64,000 nt of DNA. Source: Parahalioglobus pacificus. Its GTDB lineage: Bacteria > Pseudomonadota > Gammaproteobacteria > Pseudomonadales > Halieaceae. A model generated the notes under the pieces. It did no database searches and was not told where the DNA came from. It worked only from the letters and a program-made list of their open reading frames with translations. The stretch covers positions 1,426,001-1,490,000 of the forward strand of contig NZ_BMYM01000001.1 in NCBI RefSeq assembly GCF_014652275.1. The letters run 5' to 3'. The translations under genes were made by a program, and so were the position numbers. Every line of letters starts with the position of its first letter. Positions within the stretch are counted from its first letter, which is position 1. Of the stretch, positions 52,301 to 61,677 are shown piece after piece.

Positions 52301-54251
52301 CAAACCAGATACGGGCAAAGGCGTCCTCGAACTCTTCGCGCACGCCGTCGAGGTCGATATTCCTCGCCAGGCTGTAGATCAGGCTGAATTCCTGCACCCA
52401 GTAGCGCTGCCCGTCCGCGGCGCGCACACCGTAGGGCCGCTCCGAAACCACACGCAGACCCAGGTTTTCCAGAATGGGCAAGATGTCCGAGAGCGGCATA
52501 GGGTTGCCGCGGTTGTAGAGCCGCAGCTTCAGCTGTTCGTCGCCCTCCTCCACCATGCGGTACAGACTCATGCCCAGGTCCTTGCCAGCCATGATGGGCA
52601 GGAATTTGCGCACATCCATCACTGCAACGCGGGGGTCAAAGTCGTCCTGATAGCCGGGCGGGAAACCCGCGCCCAGATCCCGCATTAACTCCTCGCCGCG
52701 TTCCTCACCGAACTCCTCCAGTAGCCGCTGGCGCAGTCGATCTTCCCAGGCCTGTGTCGCGTGCACTATCTGTTCCTCAAGTTCTGTGATGTCGTAGTCC
52801 ACAGAGCGCGCGGGGTTCACCCGCAGCACCAGGTGCACCCGCACCAAAATGGACTCTGTAAACAGGGTGGTAAATTCGGACTCTTCGGCTTCAAACGTGC
52901 GGGTCAATATGTCTTGAACCCGCTGCCGCCGCTCGGTGGTATAACGATCACGCGGCATGTACACCAGCGCACTGACAAATTTGCTGTGAACATCCTGGCG
53001 CACAAACACCCGGGTTTGACGACGCTCCTGAATGCGCGCCACAGCGCCCGCAGTCGCAAACAGTTCAGCCGTGCTGGACTGGAACAATTCGTCGCGGGGG
53101 AAGAGCTCGAGAATGCGTAACAGCTCGCGCCCGTCGTGCTCACCCTTATCCAGGCCCGACATATCCAGCACGCCCTGCACTTTGCGACGCAGAATAGGAA
53201 TCATGCCGGGGTTCATGGTGTAGACCGTCGAGGTGTATAGCCCCATGAAACGGTGCTGACCGACAACGTCACCGCTGTCGTCAAACACTTTGATCTCAAC
53301 GTAGTCGGGGTAGGTCAGGCGATGAATACGCGAAGGTGAGCGCGACTTGCCAAAACTGAGCTGACGCTGCTGTAGCTCATCTCGACTCATGCGCTCCAGA
53401 TCGGCCCGCAGATCGCTCTCGCCACGGGTATTGCGCCTGCGTAAGTTCCCCAGGTGCTTATCGGGATCAGCGGTTACACGCACTTCACCGCCACTGCGGT
53501 TCACCTCCAGGTATTCGTACCCCAGGAAGGTCATGTGATTGCCGCCCAACCAGTTCAGAAACGCCAGCGCCTCATCACGCCACTCGGAGGCCACGCAATC
53601 ACTGCAGTCAACGGCCTGCTTAGCCATCTGCAGATGGCTGCGCATCGCATCGAAATCACCGACAACCAGACCGACCTCAACAAGAATATCGGTGAGTTCA
53701 CGCCTGAGTTCTTCGAGATCATCCACGTCAGAATGACGCGCCACTTCGAAGTACAGCAGGCTCTCCCGCGACAGAACGCCGCCATTGCCCGATTCGTTAC
53801 TGGCATCCCTAGGCTCGGAGCCGTGTGGCAACACCTCAAGCAGCTCGCCACTTTCATCCCGGCGCGTCACCAGATTGCAGCTAGTCAGCGTATGAATGGG
53901 TAGGTTGCGCGCGTTCATCTCTCCGCGCACTGATGCCGTGCAAAACGGCATGTCACGGCACAGTATGGCGATGACCGTGTAGCGAGATTCCCAGCCATGC
54001 GCCTGCACATCGGGATTGAAGATGCGCACCTTGGGCTCGCCATCGGACCAGTGGTTTATAAATCGCAGCAGACCGTAGAGGCAGCCGTAAAGATTCTCCG
54101 AGGAACGGCCCCTCAGATCTTCCGGCGCAAAGCGCGAGAAGAAGGTCGCTGCCAGGTTGTTTAACGCGCTGCGATGGGCGGCGTCGCCACGGGCTTCAAT
54201 CCGCTGCGCGACGTCGTCCAGCAGGCTTTGTTTCAGTGCTTCCCAGGCCAT
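49374..54251 (-). CDS. gdhB: NAD-specific glutamate dehydrogenase, 180-kDa class
   Basis: A 1625-residue protein, the length of large NAD-dependent glutamate dehydrogenases known from Pseudomonas and Streptomyces. The catalytic region in the middle third has [50 protein letters not shown] and [15 protein letters not shown]. Long N- and C-terminal regulatory segments flank it ([31 protein letters not shown]). It deaminates glutamate to 2-oxoglutarate and ammonia and is chiefly catabolic, for example in amino-acid use. It starts at ATG 54249-54251 with GGAGAG upstream. Convergent with rmf and divergent from the moxR operon. The symbol follows Pseudomonas usage. Confidence 0.94.
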   Translation of the reverse strand: [1625 protein letters not shown]

Positions 54252-54354
54252 GGATTGCGGGTTCTCTCCAGGCTAACGGGCACCTTATCGGCACCACTTA
54301 TTGAATTGCGCATAGTCTAGACCATAGCCCTTGGTATGTAGCCCCCGCCGTTGA

Positions 54355-54440
54355 ACTTTTCGGGTGGTGAAAAGTCACATTGGCAGATATTAAGGTCACC
54401 ATTCTGGCGACGATTGGAAGGCCAGCGAGTGTCATATAGA
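54355..54440 (+). promoter_or_regulatory. Candidate promoter region of the moxR-bat operon
   Basis: TTGGAA (54414-54419) and TATAGA (54435-54440) with 15-nt spacing are a possible sigma-70 pair. Upstream is an inverted repeat ACTTTTC (54355-54361) / GAAAAGT (54369-54375), a possible operator or hairpin. Confidence 0.3.
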
Positions 54441-54513
54441 ATGCGGCATCCGCGCCTACGTCGCGGACAATGCACCCATCGAACCGTACACCACAGACAT
54501 CACAGGAGCTCGC

Positions 54514-55470
54514 GTGAGTAGCGCAGACCTTCGAGTATTGGAAGCCTGGCTAAGCCAGCAGATTATTGGACAGTCCCATCTGGTTCAGCGCCTGATCATC
54601 GCCCTGTTGGCAGATGGACACTTACTTGTAGAGGGCGCGCCGGGGCTGGCCAAAACACGGGCCATCAAGACCCTGGCCGATGGTCTGGAGGGCAGTTTCC
54701 ACCGAATTCAGTTCACCCCCGATTTGCTACCCGGCGACGTGACGGGTACAGAGATTTACAGGCCCCAGGAAGCCAGCTTCCATTTCCAGCAGGGCCCCGT
54801 GTTCCACAACCTCGTGCTCGCGGATGAGATCAACCGTGCTCCGGCCAAAGTGCAGTCTGCCCTGCTTGAGGCAATGGCAGAACGTCAGGTAAGCGTGGGC
54901 AGCCAAACCTACGAACTCCCCGAGTTGTTCCTAGTGATGGCGACCCAGAACCCCATTGAGCAGGAGGGCACCTATCCCCTGCCTGAGGCTCAGTTAGATC
55001 GATTCCTGCTGCACGTGACTGTCGATTACCCCGATGCGGAAGCCGAGACCAACATCCTCAGACTCACCCGCGCAGAGGCCACCGGCACCAACAGTGAACC
55101 GCCTCAGGCGCTGTCGCAGGCCAGCGTCTTTCAGGCACGCCGCGAAGTGCTGTCGCTGCATATGGCGGAGTCCGTTGAACAGTACATCGTACAGTTGGTG
55201 ATGGGCACACGCAGACCAGAGCACTACTCCGAGCAGTTGGCCTCCTGGATTGAATTCGGCGGCAGTCCCCGCGCCACCATCGCCCTGGACCGGTGTGCCC
55301 GGGCGCACGCCTGGCTTCGCGGGCAGGACTTTGTCTCTCCCGATGATGTGCAAGCGGTGGCGGCCGACGTATTCCGGCACCGTTTACTGCTTAGCTTCGA
55401 AGCCGAAGCCAACGGCATCACACCTGATGATGTCACGGCAGAGCTACTCAAGCTGGTCCCCGTCGGCTAA
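54514..55470 (+). CDS. MoxR family AAA+ ATPase
   Basis: A 318-residue MoxR-type AAA+ ATPase: Walker A EGAPGLAKT, Walker B VLADEINRAPAKVQSALLEAM, sensor ATQNPIEQEGTYPLPEAQLDRF and a C-terminal helical lid domain. MoxR proteins act as chaperones that help assemble metal-dependent or envelope complexes, together with VWA proteins encoded beside them. It starts with GTG, with AGGAG upstream. It is first gene of a six-gene operon with DUF58, DUF4381, BatA, BatB/C and BatD; the gap to the next gene is 8 nt. Confidence 0.93.
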   Translation: MSSADLRVLEAWLSQQIIGQSHLVQRLIIALLADGHLLVEGAPGLAKTRAIKTLADGLEGSFHRIQFTPDLLPGDVTGTEIYRPQEASFHFQQGPVFHNLVLADEINRAPAKVQSALLEAMAERQVSVGSQTYELPELFLVMATQNPIEQEGTYPLPEAQLDRFLLHVTVDYPDAEAETNILRLTRAEATGTNSEPPQALSQASVFQARREVLSLHMAESVEQYIVQLVMGTRRPEHYSEQLASWIEFGGSPRATIALDRCARAHAWLRGQDFVSPDDVQAVAADVFRHRLLLSFEAEANGITPDDVTAELLKLVPVG

Positions 55471-55478
55471 ACCCGGGC

Positions 55479-56420
55479 ATGCGCGCCGCTGACCTATCCC
55501 TGCCGCCCCGGGGCGCCTACACAGCGCTGGATGAATTGATCGCGCTGCGCTTCTCTGCGCGCCAGCTCAACATCACGCGACGCAGCCGGGCCTTGAGCGC
55601 ACTCGCAGGCCCCAACAAGTCCAATTTCCGCGGTCGCGGCATAGACTTCGAGGAGGTGCGCTTCTACCAGCCCGGCGACGACATCCGCACCATTGACTGG
55701 CGAGTCACTGCGCGCACCGGCGAGGCCCACACCAAGCTGTTCCGGGAAGAGCGCGAGCGTCCTGTCATCATCGTCGCTGATCAGCGCAGCCAAATGTTCT
55801 TTGGCTCAAGCCATTGCTTTAAGTCGGTGATCGCCGCCCATATCAGTGCGTTGCTGGCCTGGAGCGGGCTGGAAAACGGCGAACGCGTGGGCGGGCTGGT
55901 ATTTAACGACGCACAGCATCGGGAACTCAGACCCAAGCGAAGCCGCCGTACCGTACTGGCGCTGTTGTCTGAAATTGATCGCTACAACCACCAGTTACCA
56001 CCCGAGGCGGGCACAGATTCCCAGAGTTTCGGCGACATGCTCAGCAAACTGCGACGCATAGCACGCCCGGGCAGCAGTCTTTTTATCGTCAGCGACTTCA
56101 GTGGCGCCGACACTGAACCAGCGCGCGAACACCTCTACCAGTTGGCCCAACACACAGAAATCACTGCAGTGAAGTGCAGCGACCCGCTGGAACAACAATT
56201 ACCGCGCAGTGGCCGCTACGCTGTGACGGACGGGGTCACTCGCAGCGAGTTGAACACTGCGGATAAAGGGCTGCAACGCAAGTTCTCTGAAGAGAAAGCC
56301 ACGCAGGCCAAGCAGCTTGCCAGCGACCTCAGCCGCCTGGGTATTCCCCTGATCCGCGCGAGCACTGGTGTTTCGGCACTGTCCGCCTTGCAACCCGTGT
56401 ATGGGGACAAGCGTCGATGA
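55479..56420 (+). CDS. DUF58 domain protein (MoxR-associated, VWA-like)
   Basis: A 313-residue cytosolic protein with the DUF58 core: GIDFEEVRFYQPGDDIRTIDWRVTARTG followed by KLFREERERPVIIVADQRSQMFFGS. The second half has a VWA-like fold. It is almost always encoded directly after moxR and probably links the ATPase to its clients. Its stop overlaps the start of the DUF4381 gene (ATGA). Confidence 0.9.
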   Translation: MRAADLSLPPRGAYTALDELIALRFSARQLNITRRSRALSALAGPNKSNFRGRGIDFEEVRFYQPGDDIRTIDWRVTARTGEAHTKLFREERERPVIIVADQRSQMFFGSSHCFKSVIAAHISALLAWSGLENGERVGGLVFNDAQHRELRPKRSRRTVLALLSEIDRYNHQLPPEAGTDSQSFGDMLSKLRRIARPGSSLFIVSDFSGADTEPAREHLYQLAQHTEITAVKCSDPLEQQLPRSGRYAVTDGVTRSELNTADKGLQRKFSEEKATQAKQLASDLSRLGIPLIRASTGVSALSALQPVYGDKRR

Positions 56421-56893
56421 ACCCGCAATCGGACCCATTGGCCGCGCTGCACCCCCTGCGCGAGCCCGCTGCGATCGCACTGTGGCCCCCCGCTCCCGGC
56501 TGGTGGTTATTGGCGCTCTTGTTGATGGTGCTGTTAATCGCGGCGGCACTGTGGCTGCGGCGCCGGTATCAGATGGGAGCCTATCGTCGTCAAGGCCTGC
56601 AACAGCTGAGCCTGATCCGTGCCAGATGGCAAACCAGTGACGACGAGAAACGCTATGTCGCCGAGGTCAACGCCCTGCTGAAGGCAGTGGCGATGCGTGC
56701 ACTGCCAGAGCCAACGGTTGCCAGCGCCAGCGGCCAAGAATGGCTGGCGCTACTGGATGCACATGCACCGAAAGATTGGACAGCACCCAAATTGCTGGCC
56801 ACAGGCCCCTACTCTCCCGCGCCCGATACCGGCGCCGAAACACTCTATGACATGTCCGCGCGATGGATCAGGGAACACAGGGCAGAATCATGA
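56417..56893 (+). CDS. DUF4381 small membrane protein
   Basis: A 158-residue protein with one transmembrane helix (PGWWLLALLLMVLLIAAALWL, about residues 25-47) followed by a short cytosolic helical domain (EVNALLKAVAMRA, EWLALLDAH). The N-terminal PLAALHPLREPAAIALWPPAPGW pattern fits DUF4381, a constant member of moxR-bat operons. Function is unknown; it probably anchors part of the complex. Its stop overlaps the batA start by 4 nt. Confidence 0.85.
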   Translation: MNPQSDPLAALHPLREPAAIALWPPAPGWWLLALLLMVLLIAAALWLRRRYQMGAYRRQGLQQLSLIRARWQTSDDEKRYVAEVNALLKAVAMRALPEPTVASASGQEWLALLDAHAPKDWTAPKLLATGPYSPAPDTGAETLYDMSARWIREHRAES

Positions 56894-57930
56894 TCGAGTG
56901 GGTATGGCCATTGATGCTGCTACTTTTGCCGCTGCCGCTAGTGGTGAGACGTTTGCTGCCACCCAGTGGTGGCGATGAGGCAGCTCTACGCGCGCCGTTC
57001 TTCGCCGACTGGCAGGCGCTGACCGCCGAGCAAGGCAACACCATGGGCGGCAGTGACCGGTTGTCGCTGGTCGGGCTCTGGTTGGTGTGGCTTTGCCTGG
57101 TACTCGCCGCGGCCAGACCGATGTGGATCGGTGAACCCATCGAGCTACCCAACAGTGGTAGAGACCTGATGCTGGCGGTCGACATCTCCGGCAGCATGCG
57201 CATCGAGGATATGAAGGTTGGCAATGCCGTTGCGAGGCGTATCGATGCGGTGAAGCAAGTGGGTGCCGACTTTATCGAACGACGCACAGGCGATCGGTTG
57301 GGCCTGATCCTGTTTGGGAGCAACGCCTACGTTCAGTCTCCGTTGAGTTTTGATACAGGCACCGTCAAACGTTTTTTGCTGGAGGCGCAGATTGGTTTTG
57401 CCGGCCAGGAGACGGCCATTGGTGACGCCGTTGGTCTGTCTGTAAAACGGTTGCGCGAGCGCCCCGCCGACAGCCGTGTACTGGTACTTCTAACTGATGG
57501 GCAAGACACCGCAAGCACGATCACACCGCAGGATGCTGCGCGACTGGCAAGGGATCTGGATATCAAGATCTACACCATCGGCATCGGCGCCGATGAGCTC
57601 ACCTTGCCCGGCATTTTCGGCTCCAGTTTCGGCCGCCGGCAGGTCAACCCTTCCGCAGAGTTGGACGAAGCCAGTCTCAAGGAAATAGCCCAGCTCACCG
57701 GTGGTCGCTACTTCCGCGCCAGAGACCCGGCAGAGCTGGCCAACATTTACGCCGTACTGGACGAGTTGGAGCCCGTAGAGCAGGAGGCCGCAGTTTACCG
57801 CCCCCGGCAGTCGCTGGGTTATCTGCCGCTGGGCGTCGCCATTATCCTGAGTTTTCTGCTCGCCCTGCGCCATGCGGCGCGTGCTGGTGGCTGGCTTGGC
57901 AGAGAACGAGCAGTAGGTGCACAACCATGA
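56890..57930 (+). CDS. batA: BatA-like VWA domain membrane protein
   Basis: A 346-residue protein with N-terminal transmembrane segments (MIEWVWPLMLLLLPLPLVVR and a second near 60-80), a von Willebrand A domain with the metal-binding MIDAS DISGSM, VLLTDGQDT and GIGADE, and a last transmembrane helix near the C-terminus (LGYLPLGVAIILSFLLAL). BatA is predicted to work with MoxR and BatB in envelope quality control or stress tolerance. I use the ATG at 56890, which overlaps the previous stop, instead of one nine codons earlier that lacks a ribosome binding site. Confidence 0.9.
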   Translation: MIEWVWPLMLLLLPLPLVVRRLLPPSGGDEAALRAPFFADWQALTAEQGNTMGGSDRLSLVGLWLVWLCLVLAAARPMWIGEPIELPNSGRDLMLAVDISGSMRIEDMKVGNAVARRIDAVKQVGADFIERRTGDRLGLILFGSNAYVQSPLSFDTGTVKRFLLEAQIGFAGQETAIGDAVGLSVKRLRERPADSRVLVLLTDGQDTASTITPQDAARLARDLDIKIYTIGIGADELTLPGIFGSSFGRRQVNPSAELDEASLKEIAQLTGGRYFRARDPAELANIYAVLDELEPVEQEAAVYRPRQSLGYLPLGVAIILSFLLALRHAARAGGWLGRERAVGAQP

Positions 57931-59747
57931 GCCTGCTGCAGGAACTTCACCTGATGCGACCTGAGTGGTTGTGGGCGCTGATACCCGCCATCGGCCTGGG
58001 TATATGGCTGTGGATCGCTCGCGGCCGTTCGGGAAGCTGGCGTTCAGTGATCGACGCGGAGCTGCTGCCTTATCTCATCAATGATTCACAGAGCCGGGGC
58101 AGCGGCCACTGGCTGCTACTCGCCCTCCTCATCTGCTGGTGTCTGGCCGTATTTGCCGCCGCTGGCCCCAGCTGGCGACAGCTGCCACAGCCCATACATC
58201 AGAAGCAGGACGCCATGGTGTTGATGCTTGATCTGAGCTATTCGATGAAGGCGGCCGACCTTGCTCCCTCGCGCATTGATCGTGCACGGCAGAAGCTACT
58301 GGACCTACTCTCAGAGCGGCGCGAAGGTGTTACTGGGCTCGTGGCCTATGCCGGGGACGCGCATATTGTGACCCCCTTAACAGACGACAACCCCACCATC
58401 GCCAATCTTCTACCCGCGCTTAATCCCGACATGATGCCAGTACCGGGTTCGGATGCGGATGCCGCCGTGTCGCTGGCGGTGTCGCTGTTGGACTCAGCGG
58501 GCATTCGCGGCGGCCAGCTGTTACTGGTCACCGACGGGGTCAGCGAACGCGCCGTCAAGGCCATACAGAGCCGTCTTGATGGCAGCACGGCGCGCCTGTC
58601 GGTGTTAGGTGTTGGCACAGCTAGTGGTGCACCTATCCCGCTGCCAGGCGGCGGTTTTTTGAAAGACCGCGAGGGCGCTATTGTCATTCCTGGCCTCGAT
58701 GAGGGCCCGCTGCGAGAACTCTCAACACTACCCGGCAGCCAATATCAGCGCATGCAGATTGGCGATGGCGACATCCAGCAAGTGCTGACTCAGAGCGCAC
58801 TGACCAACTCTTCGGAAACGCTGGAACTGGAGCGCAGTGCCGACACCTGGGAAGACCAGGGATACTGGTTCGTACTGTTGCTGCTGCCTCTGGCACTGGG
58901 ACTGTTTCGACGGGGAACACTCGCCAGCGTTGCCCTGGCCGGTGTGCTACTGATGGACAGCCCGGGCGCCCAGGCACAGGTTTGGGATTCCCTGTGGTTT
59001 ACGCCAGATCAGCAGGGCCAGCGTGCACTGGATGCTGGCGATGCCGCGCGTGCCAGCGAGCTCTTTGAAAACAGCGACTGGGCTGGCACCGCGGCCTATC
59101 GCAGTGGCGATTTTGAAACCGCAGCGGAGTTGTTCGACAGCAACCAGAGTAGCGATGGCTGGTACAACCGGGGTAACGCACTGGCGCGTGCCGGCGACCT
59201 CCCCGCCGCCGCCGAGGCCTACCGCGAATCACTTGCCCTAACACCCGAGCGGGAAGACGCTAGCGAAAATCTCGCTCTGGTCGAGGAACTGATGCGCCAG
59301 GAAGAGCAGCAACAGGAACAGCAGAACAATCAGGACCAGCAAGACCCCAACCAGGATCAGGAGGGCGAGCAACAGCAGCAGGATGCTCAGTCGAACGATT
59401 CGAGCCAGCCTTCCGATGACAACCAGGGTGAGCAGTCAGACGGTCAGGAGAGCCCCCAGCAAAGCCCACCGCAGGAGCAGGAGCCCGCGTCCCAGACGGA
59501 TGAGCAGGAGGACGGTGAGAACAGCGAGCAGGAACAGTCGTCCCAAGAGCAGGAGGGGCAGCAGACACCCCAGCCCGATATCGACATGTCAGCTCTGGAT
59601 GAGGACATAGAGCGTGATCAGGCACTGGAGCAGTGGTTACGGCGCGTGCCGGATGACCCCTCCGGCCTGTTACGAGAAAAATTCCGATACGAAAGCCGTC
59701 AGCGACAGCAACGCGGCGAGACCAAGAATGATGACACCTATTGGTAA
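57927..59747 (+). CDS. batB: BatB/BatC fusion: VWA domain plus TPR and Gln-rich tail
   Basis: A 606-residue protein. Two N-terminal transmembrane helices flank a VWA domain with DLSYSMKAADL as MIDAS (about residues 90-290). A further helix follows (YWFVLLLLPLALGLF), then TPR units (NRGNALARAGDLPAAAEAYRESL, the BatC part) and a tail of about 130 residues rich in Gln, Glu, Asp and Ser (from about 455 to 565). BatB and BatC are separate in some bacteria and fused in others. The low-complexity tail is likely disordered. It overlaps batA by 4 nt and batD by 20 nt. Confidence 0.88.
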   Translation: MSLLQELHLMRPEWLWALIPAIGLGIWLWIARGRSGSWRSVIDAELLPYLINDSQSRGSGHWLLLALLICWCLAVFAAAGPSWRQLPQPIHQKQDAMVLMLDLSYSMKAADLAPSRIDRARQKLLDLLSERREGVTGLVAYAGDAHIVTPLTDDNPTIANLLPALNPDMMPVPGSDADAAVSLAVSLLDSAGIRGGQLLLVTDGVSERAVKAIQSRLDGSTARLSVLGVGTASGAPIPLPGGGFLKDREGAIVIPGLDEGPLRELSTLPGSQYQRMQIGDGDIQQVLTQSALTNSSETLELERSADTWEDQGYWFVLLLLPLALGLFRRGTLASVALAGVLLMDSPGAQAQVWDSLWFTPDQQGQRALDAGDAARASELFENSDWAGTAAYRSGDFETAAELFDSNQSSDGWYNRGNALARAGDLPAAAEAYRESLALTPEREDASENLALVEELMRQEEQQQEQQNNQDQQDPNQDQEGEQQQQDAQSNDSSQPSDDNQGEQSDGQESPQQSPPQEQEPASQTDEQEDGENSEQEQSSQEQEGQQTPQPDIDMSALDEDIERDQALEQWLRRVPDDPSGLLREKFRYESRQRQQRGETKNDDTYW

Positions 59748-61407
59748 ATTACAGACCCGGCGACTGCTAGTACTGCTACTGACGGTGTTCTGGGCAGGCA
59801 CGCTAAAAGCTGATGTCACTGCCACCCTGGATCGCGAAAGCGTGGCCATGGGCGACACTCTGCGCCTGCAGATCGTCGCTACCGCCGGCGAGCCCATTGA
59901 CGACATTCCACTGAGCGAGCTACTCACCGATTTCGAGATTCTGCAGCGAGGCACCAGCAGCAGTACGCGCGTGGTCAATGGCAAGTCCACCAGCAGCCGC
60001 ACCATCAATCTGGACATTACGCCTCGCCGAGAGGGCGATCTGAGGGTGCCTGCCTTGACCGCCGGCTTGATCCAAACAGTGCCCATTGCCGTGACGGTGG
60101 GTCCTGCTCCCACACTGGCGGCTAACGGCGATCTGGTTCTGTTTGAGGCCGAGCTGGACCGTGAGCAAGTCTACGTGCAAGGTCAATTACTGCTGACCTT
60201 GAGACTACAACAGGCCGTGTCCCTTGAGGCGCGCAGCATTACCGAACTGCAGATAGACGGTGCGTTCGTAAAACCCCTGCAGCAGCGGACGTTCAACCGG
60301 CGCGTCAACGGACAGACCTGGCAAGTGTATGAAGTTCGCTATGCCGTTTTCCCTGAACAAAGCGGTGTACTGACAATACCCAGCCAAACCTTTAACGCGC
60401 GCATTGCCCAGCAACGTCGCAGCCTGTTCGATGTCGGCGGCGGCGGTAAACCGATACGCCGCAGCACACTGCCACTCAGCATCGAAGTCCTGCCCCGCCC
60501 CGCCGGGTACCCGGACCAAACCTGGTTGCCAGCAACGGCCCTCCGCGTTGAAGAGAGCTGGTCTACGCCGCCAGAATCATTAAAGGCCGGCGAATCGGCG
60601 ACGCGCACCCTGCGACTAGTCGGTGAAGGACTACAAGGTGCCCAGCTACCGCCACTGCCGCTGCCTGAGGTGAGCGGTCTCAAGTTCTACCCCGACCAGC
60701 CGGACATCAGTGAACGGGAAAGCGATGCGGGCATTACGGGCGTAAGGGTCGACAGCGCTGCCATTGTCCCCACCAACAGCGGCAGCTGGACGCTGCCTGA
60801 GATCCGCATTCCCTGGTGGGACACCAACAGCGGTTCTTTGCAGTTTGCCACAGTGCCCGCCCGTGAAGTCAGCGTCAGCGGCCCCGCCACAGCCGCGGCA
60901 GAGCTTGCTCCAACAACTGCCCTGCCTGCCCCCTCACAGGCTGTGGCTGACGCAACACCTTTCACTGCGGGTTACTGGCCCTGGGTTGCCGCAGCAGCGC
61001 TAATGGGCTGGATGTTGACCGCCCTCGCCTGGCTGTACAGCCGTCGTGGCAGCACCGCCAGCGAGCCCGCGGCACGAGAAGAGCACCCCGATGAAAAAAA
61101 TGCGTTCAAAGCACTGTCGGCCGCGTGTGCCAGCGACCAACCCCTGGCCGCACGTCAGGCCCTGATCACTTGGGCGAATTGCCGGGGCCACACGACAACA
61201 CGCCTTGAGAGCGTGGCAGCTGCACTGGCCGGGCCTGATGACCGCACCCTCTGGGATGACACTGTGACCGAGCTTGAAGCTGCAGCATTCAGTGACACCG
61301 CCCATGGGTGGCAAGGCTCTCAGCTGCTGGGGCTGGTGAAAGATGCTCGGCAGCGCAAGCCAGCTGTGCAAAAGCACGACAATACGCTGCAGCTCTACCC
61401 GGGTTAA
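59728..61407 (+). CDS. batD: BatD-like protein
   Basis: A 559-residue exported protein with a signal peptide (RLLVLLLTVFWAGTLKA), several immunoglobulin-like beta domains (VTATLDRESVAMGDTLRLQI, NLDITPRREGDLRVPALTAG, GVLTIPSQTFNARI), one transmembrane helix near residue 425 (WPWVAAAALMGWMLTALAWL) and a short cytosolic tail. This is the BatD architecture, the last member of the Bat complex. ATG 59728 lies inside batB; the frame is open further upstream, but only this start gives the signal peptide. Confidence 0.88.
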   Translation: MMTPIGKLQTRRLLVLLLTVFWAGTLKADVTATLDRESVAMGDTLRLQIVATAGEPIDDIPLSELLTDFEILQRGTSSSTRVVNGKSTSSRTINLDITPRREGDLRVPALTAGLIQTVPIAVTVGPAPTLAANGDLVLFEAELDREQVYVQGQLLLTLRLQQAVSLEARSITELQIDGAFVKPLQQRTFNRRVNGQTWQVYEVRYAVFPEQSGVLTIPSQTFNARIAQQRRSLFDVGGGGKPIRRSTLPLSIEVLPRPAGYPDQTWLPATALRVEESWSTPPESLKAGESATRTLRLVGEGLQGAQLPPLPLPEVSGLKFYPDQPDISERESDAGITGVRVDSAAIVPTNSGSWTLPEIRIPWWDTNSGSLQFATVPAREVSVSGPATAAAELAPTTALPAPSQAVADATPFTAGYWPWVAAAALMGWMLTALAWLYSRRGSTASEPAAREEHPDEKNAFKALSAACASDQPLAARQALITWANCRGHTTTRLESVAAALAGPDDRTLWDDTVTELEAAAFSDTAHGWQGSQLLGLVKDARQRKPAVQKHDNTLQLYPG

Positions 61408-61677
61408 GGCCGTGGGCTAATCCGCTCCCATTGCCCCGCGCGTACAATCATTAAGAACAGGTTTGATGAGTATTCGAGTAGCGGCGCACATGTTGTCGGG
61501 ACCCAAACGAACCCCATGCGGGCACTCTCCGGAGGTCTTCGTCTTCGTCTACGGTCGGTCCTAAAGGTGCTGTACCCGCTCAAGACTTGCGTTACAATGT
61601 AGTCAGCGTTGTGCAACGGATGCACCGAGGGACGCCCTAGGGACAGGATACGGTTTTCCCAAGAGGCAGGGTGTTAT

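Noticed and set aside
54301-54330. Sigma-54 (-24/-12) promoter before the moxR operon
   Set aside because: GGCAC and TTGC occur but the GG-to-GC spacing is wrong by several nucleotides.
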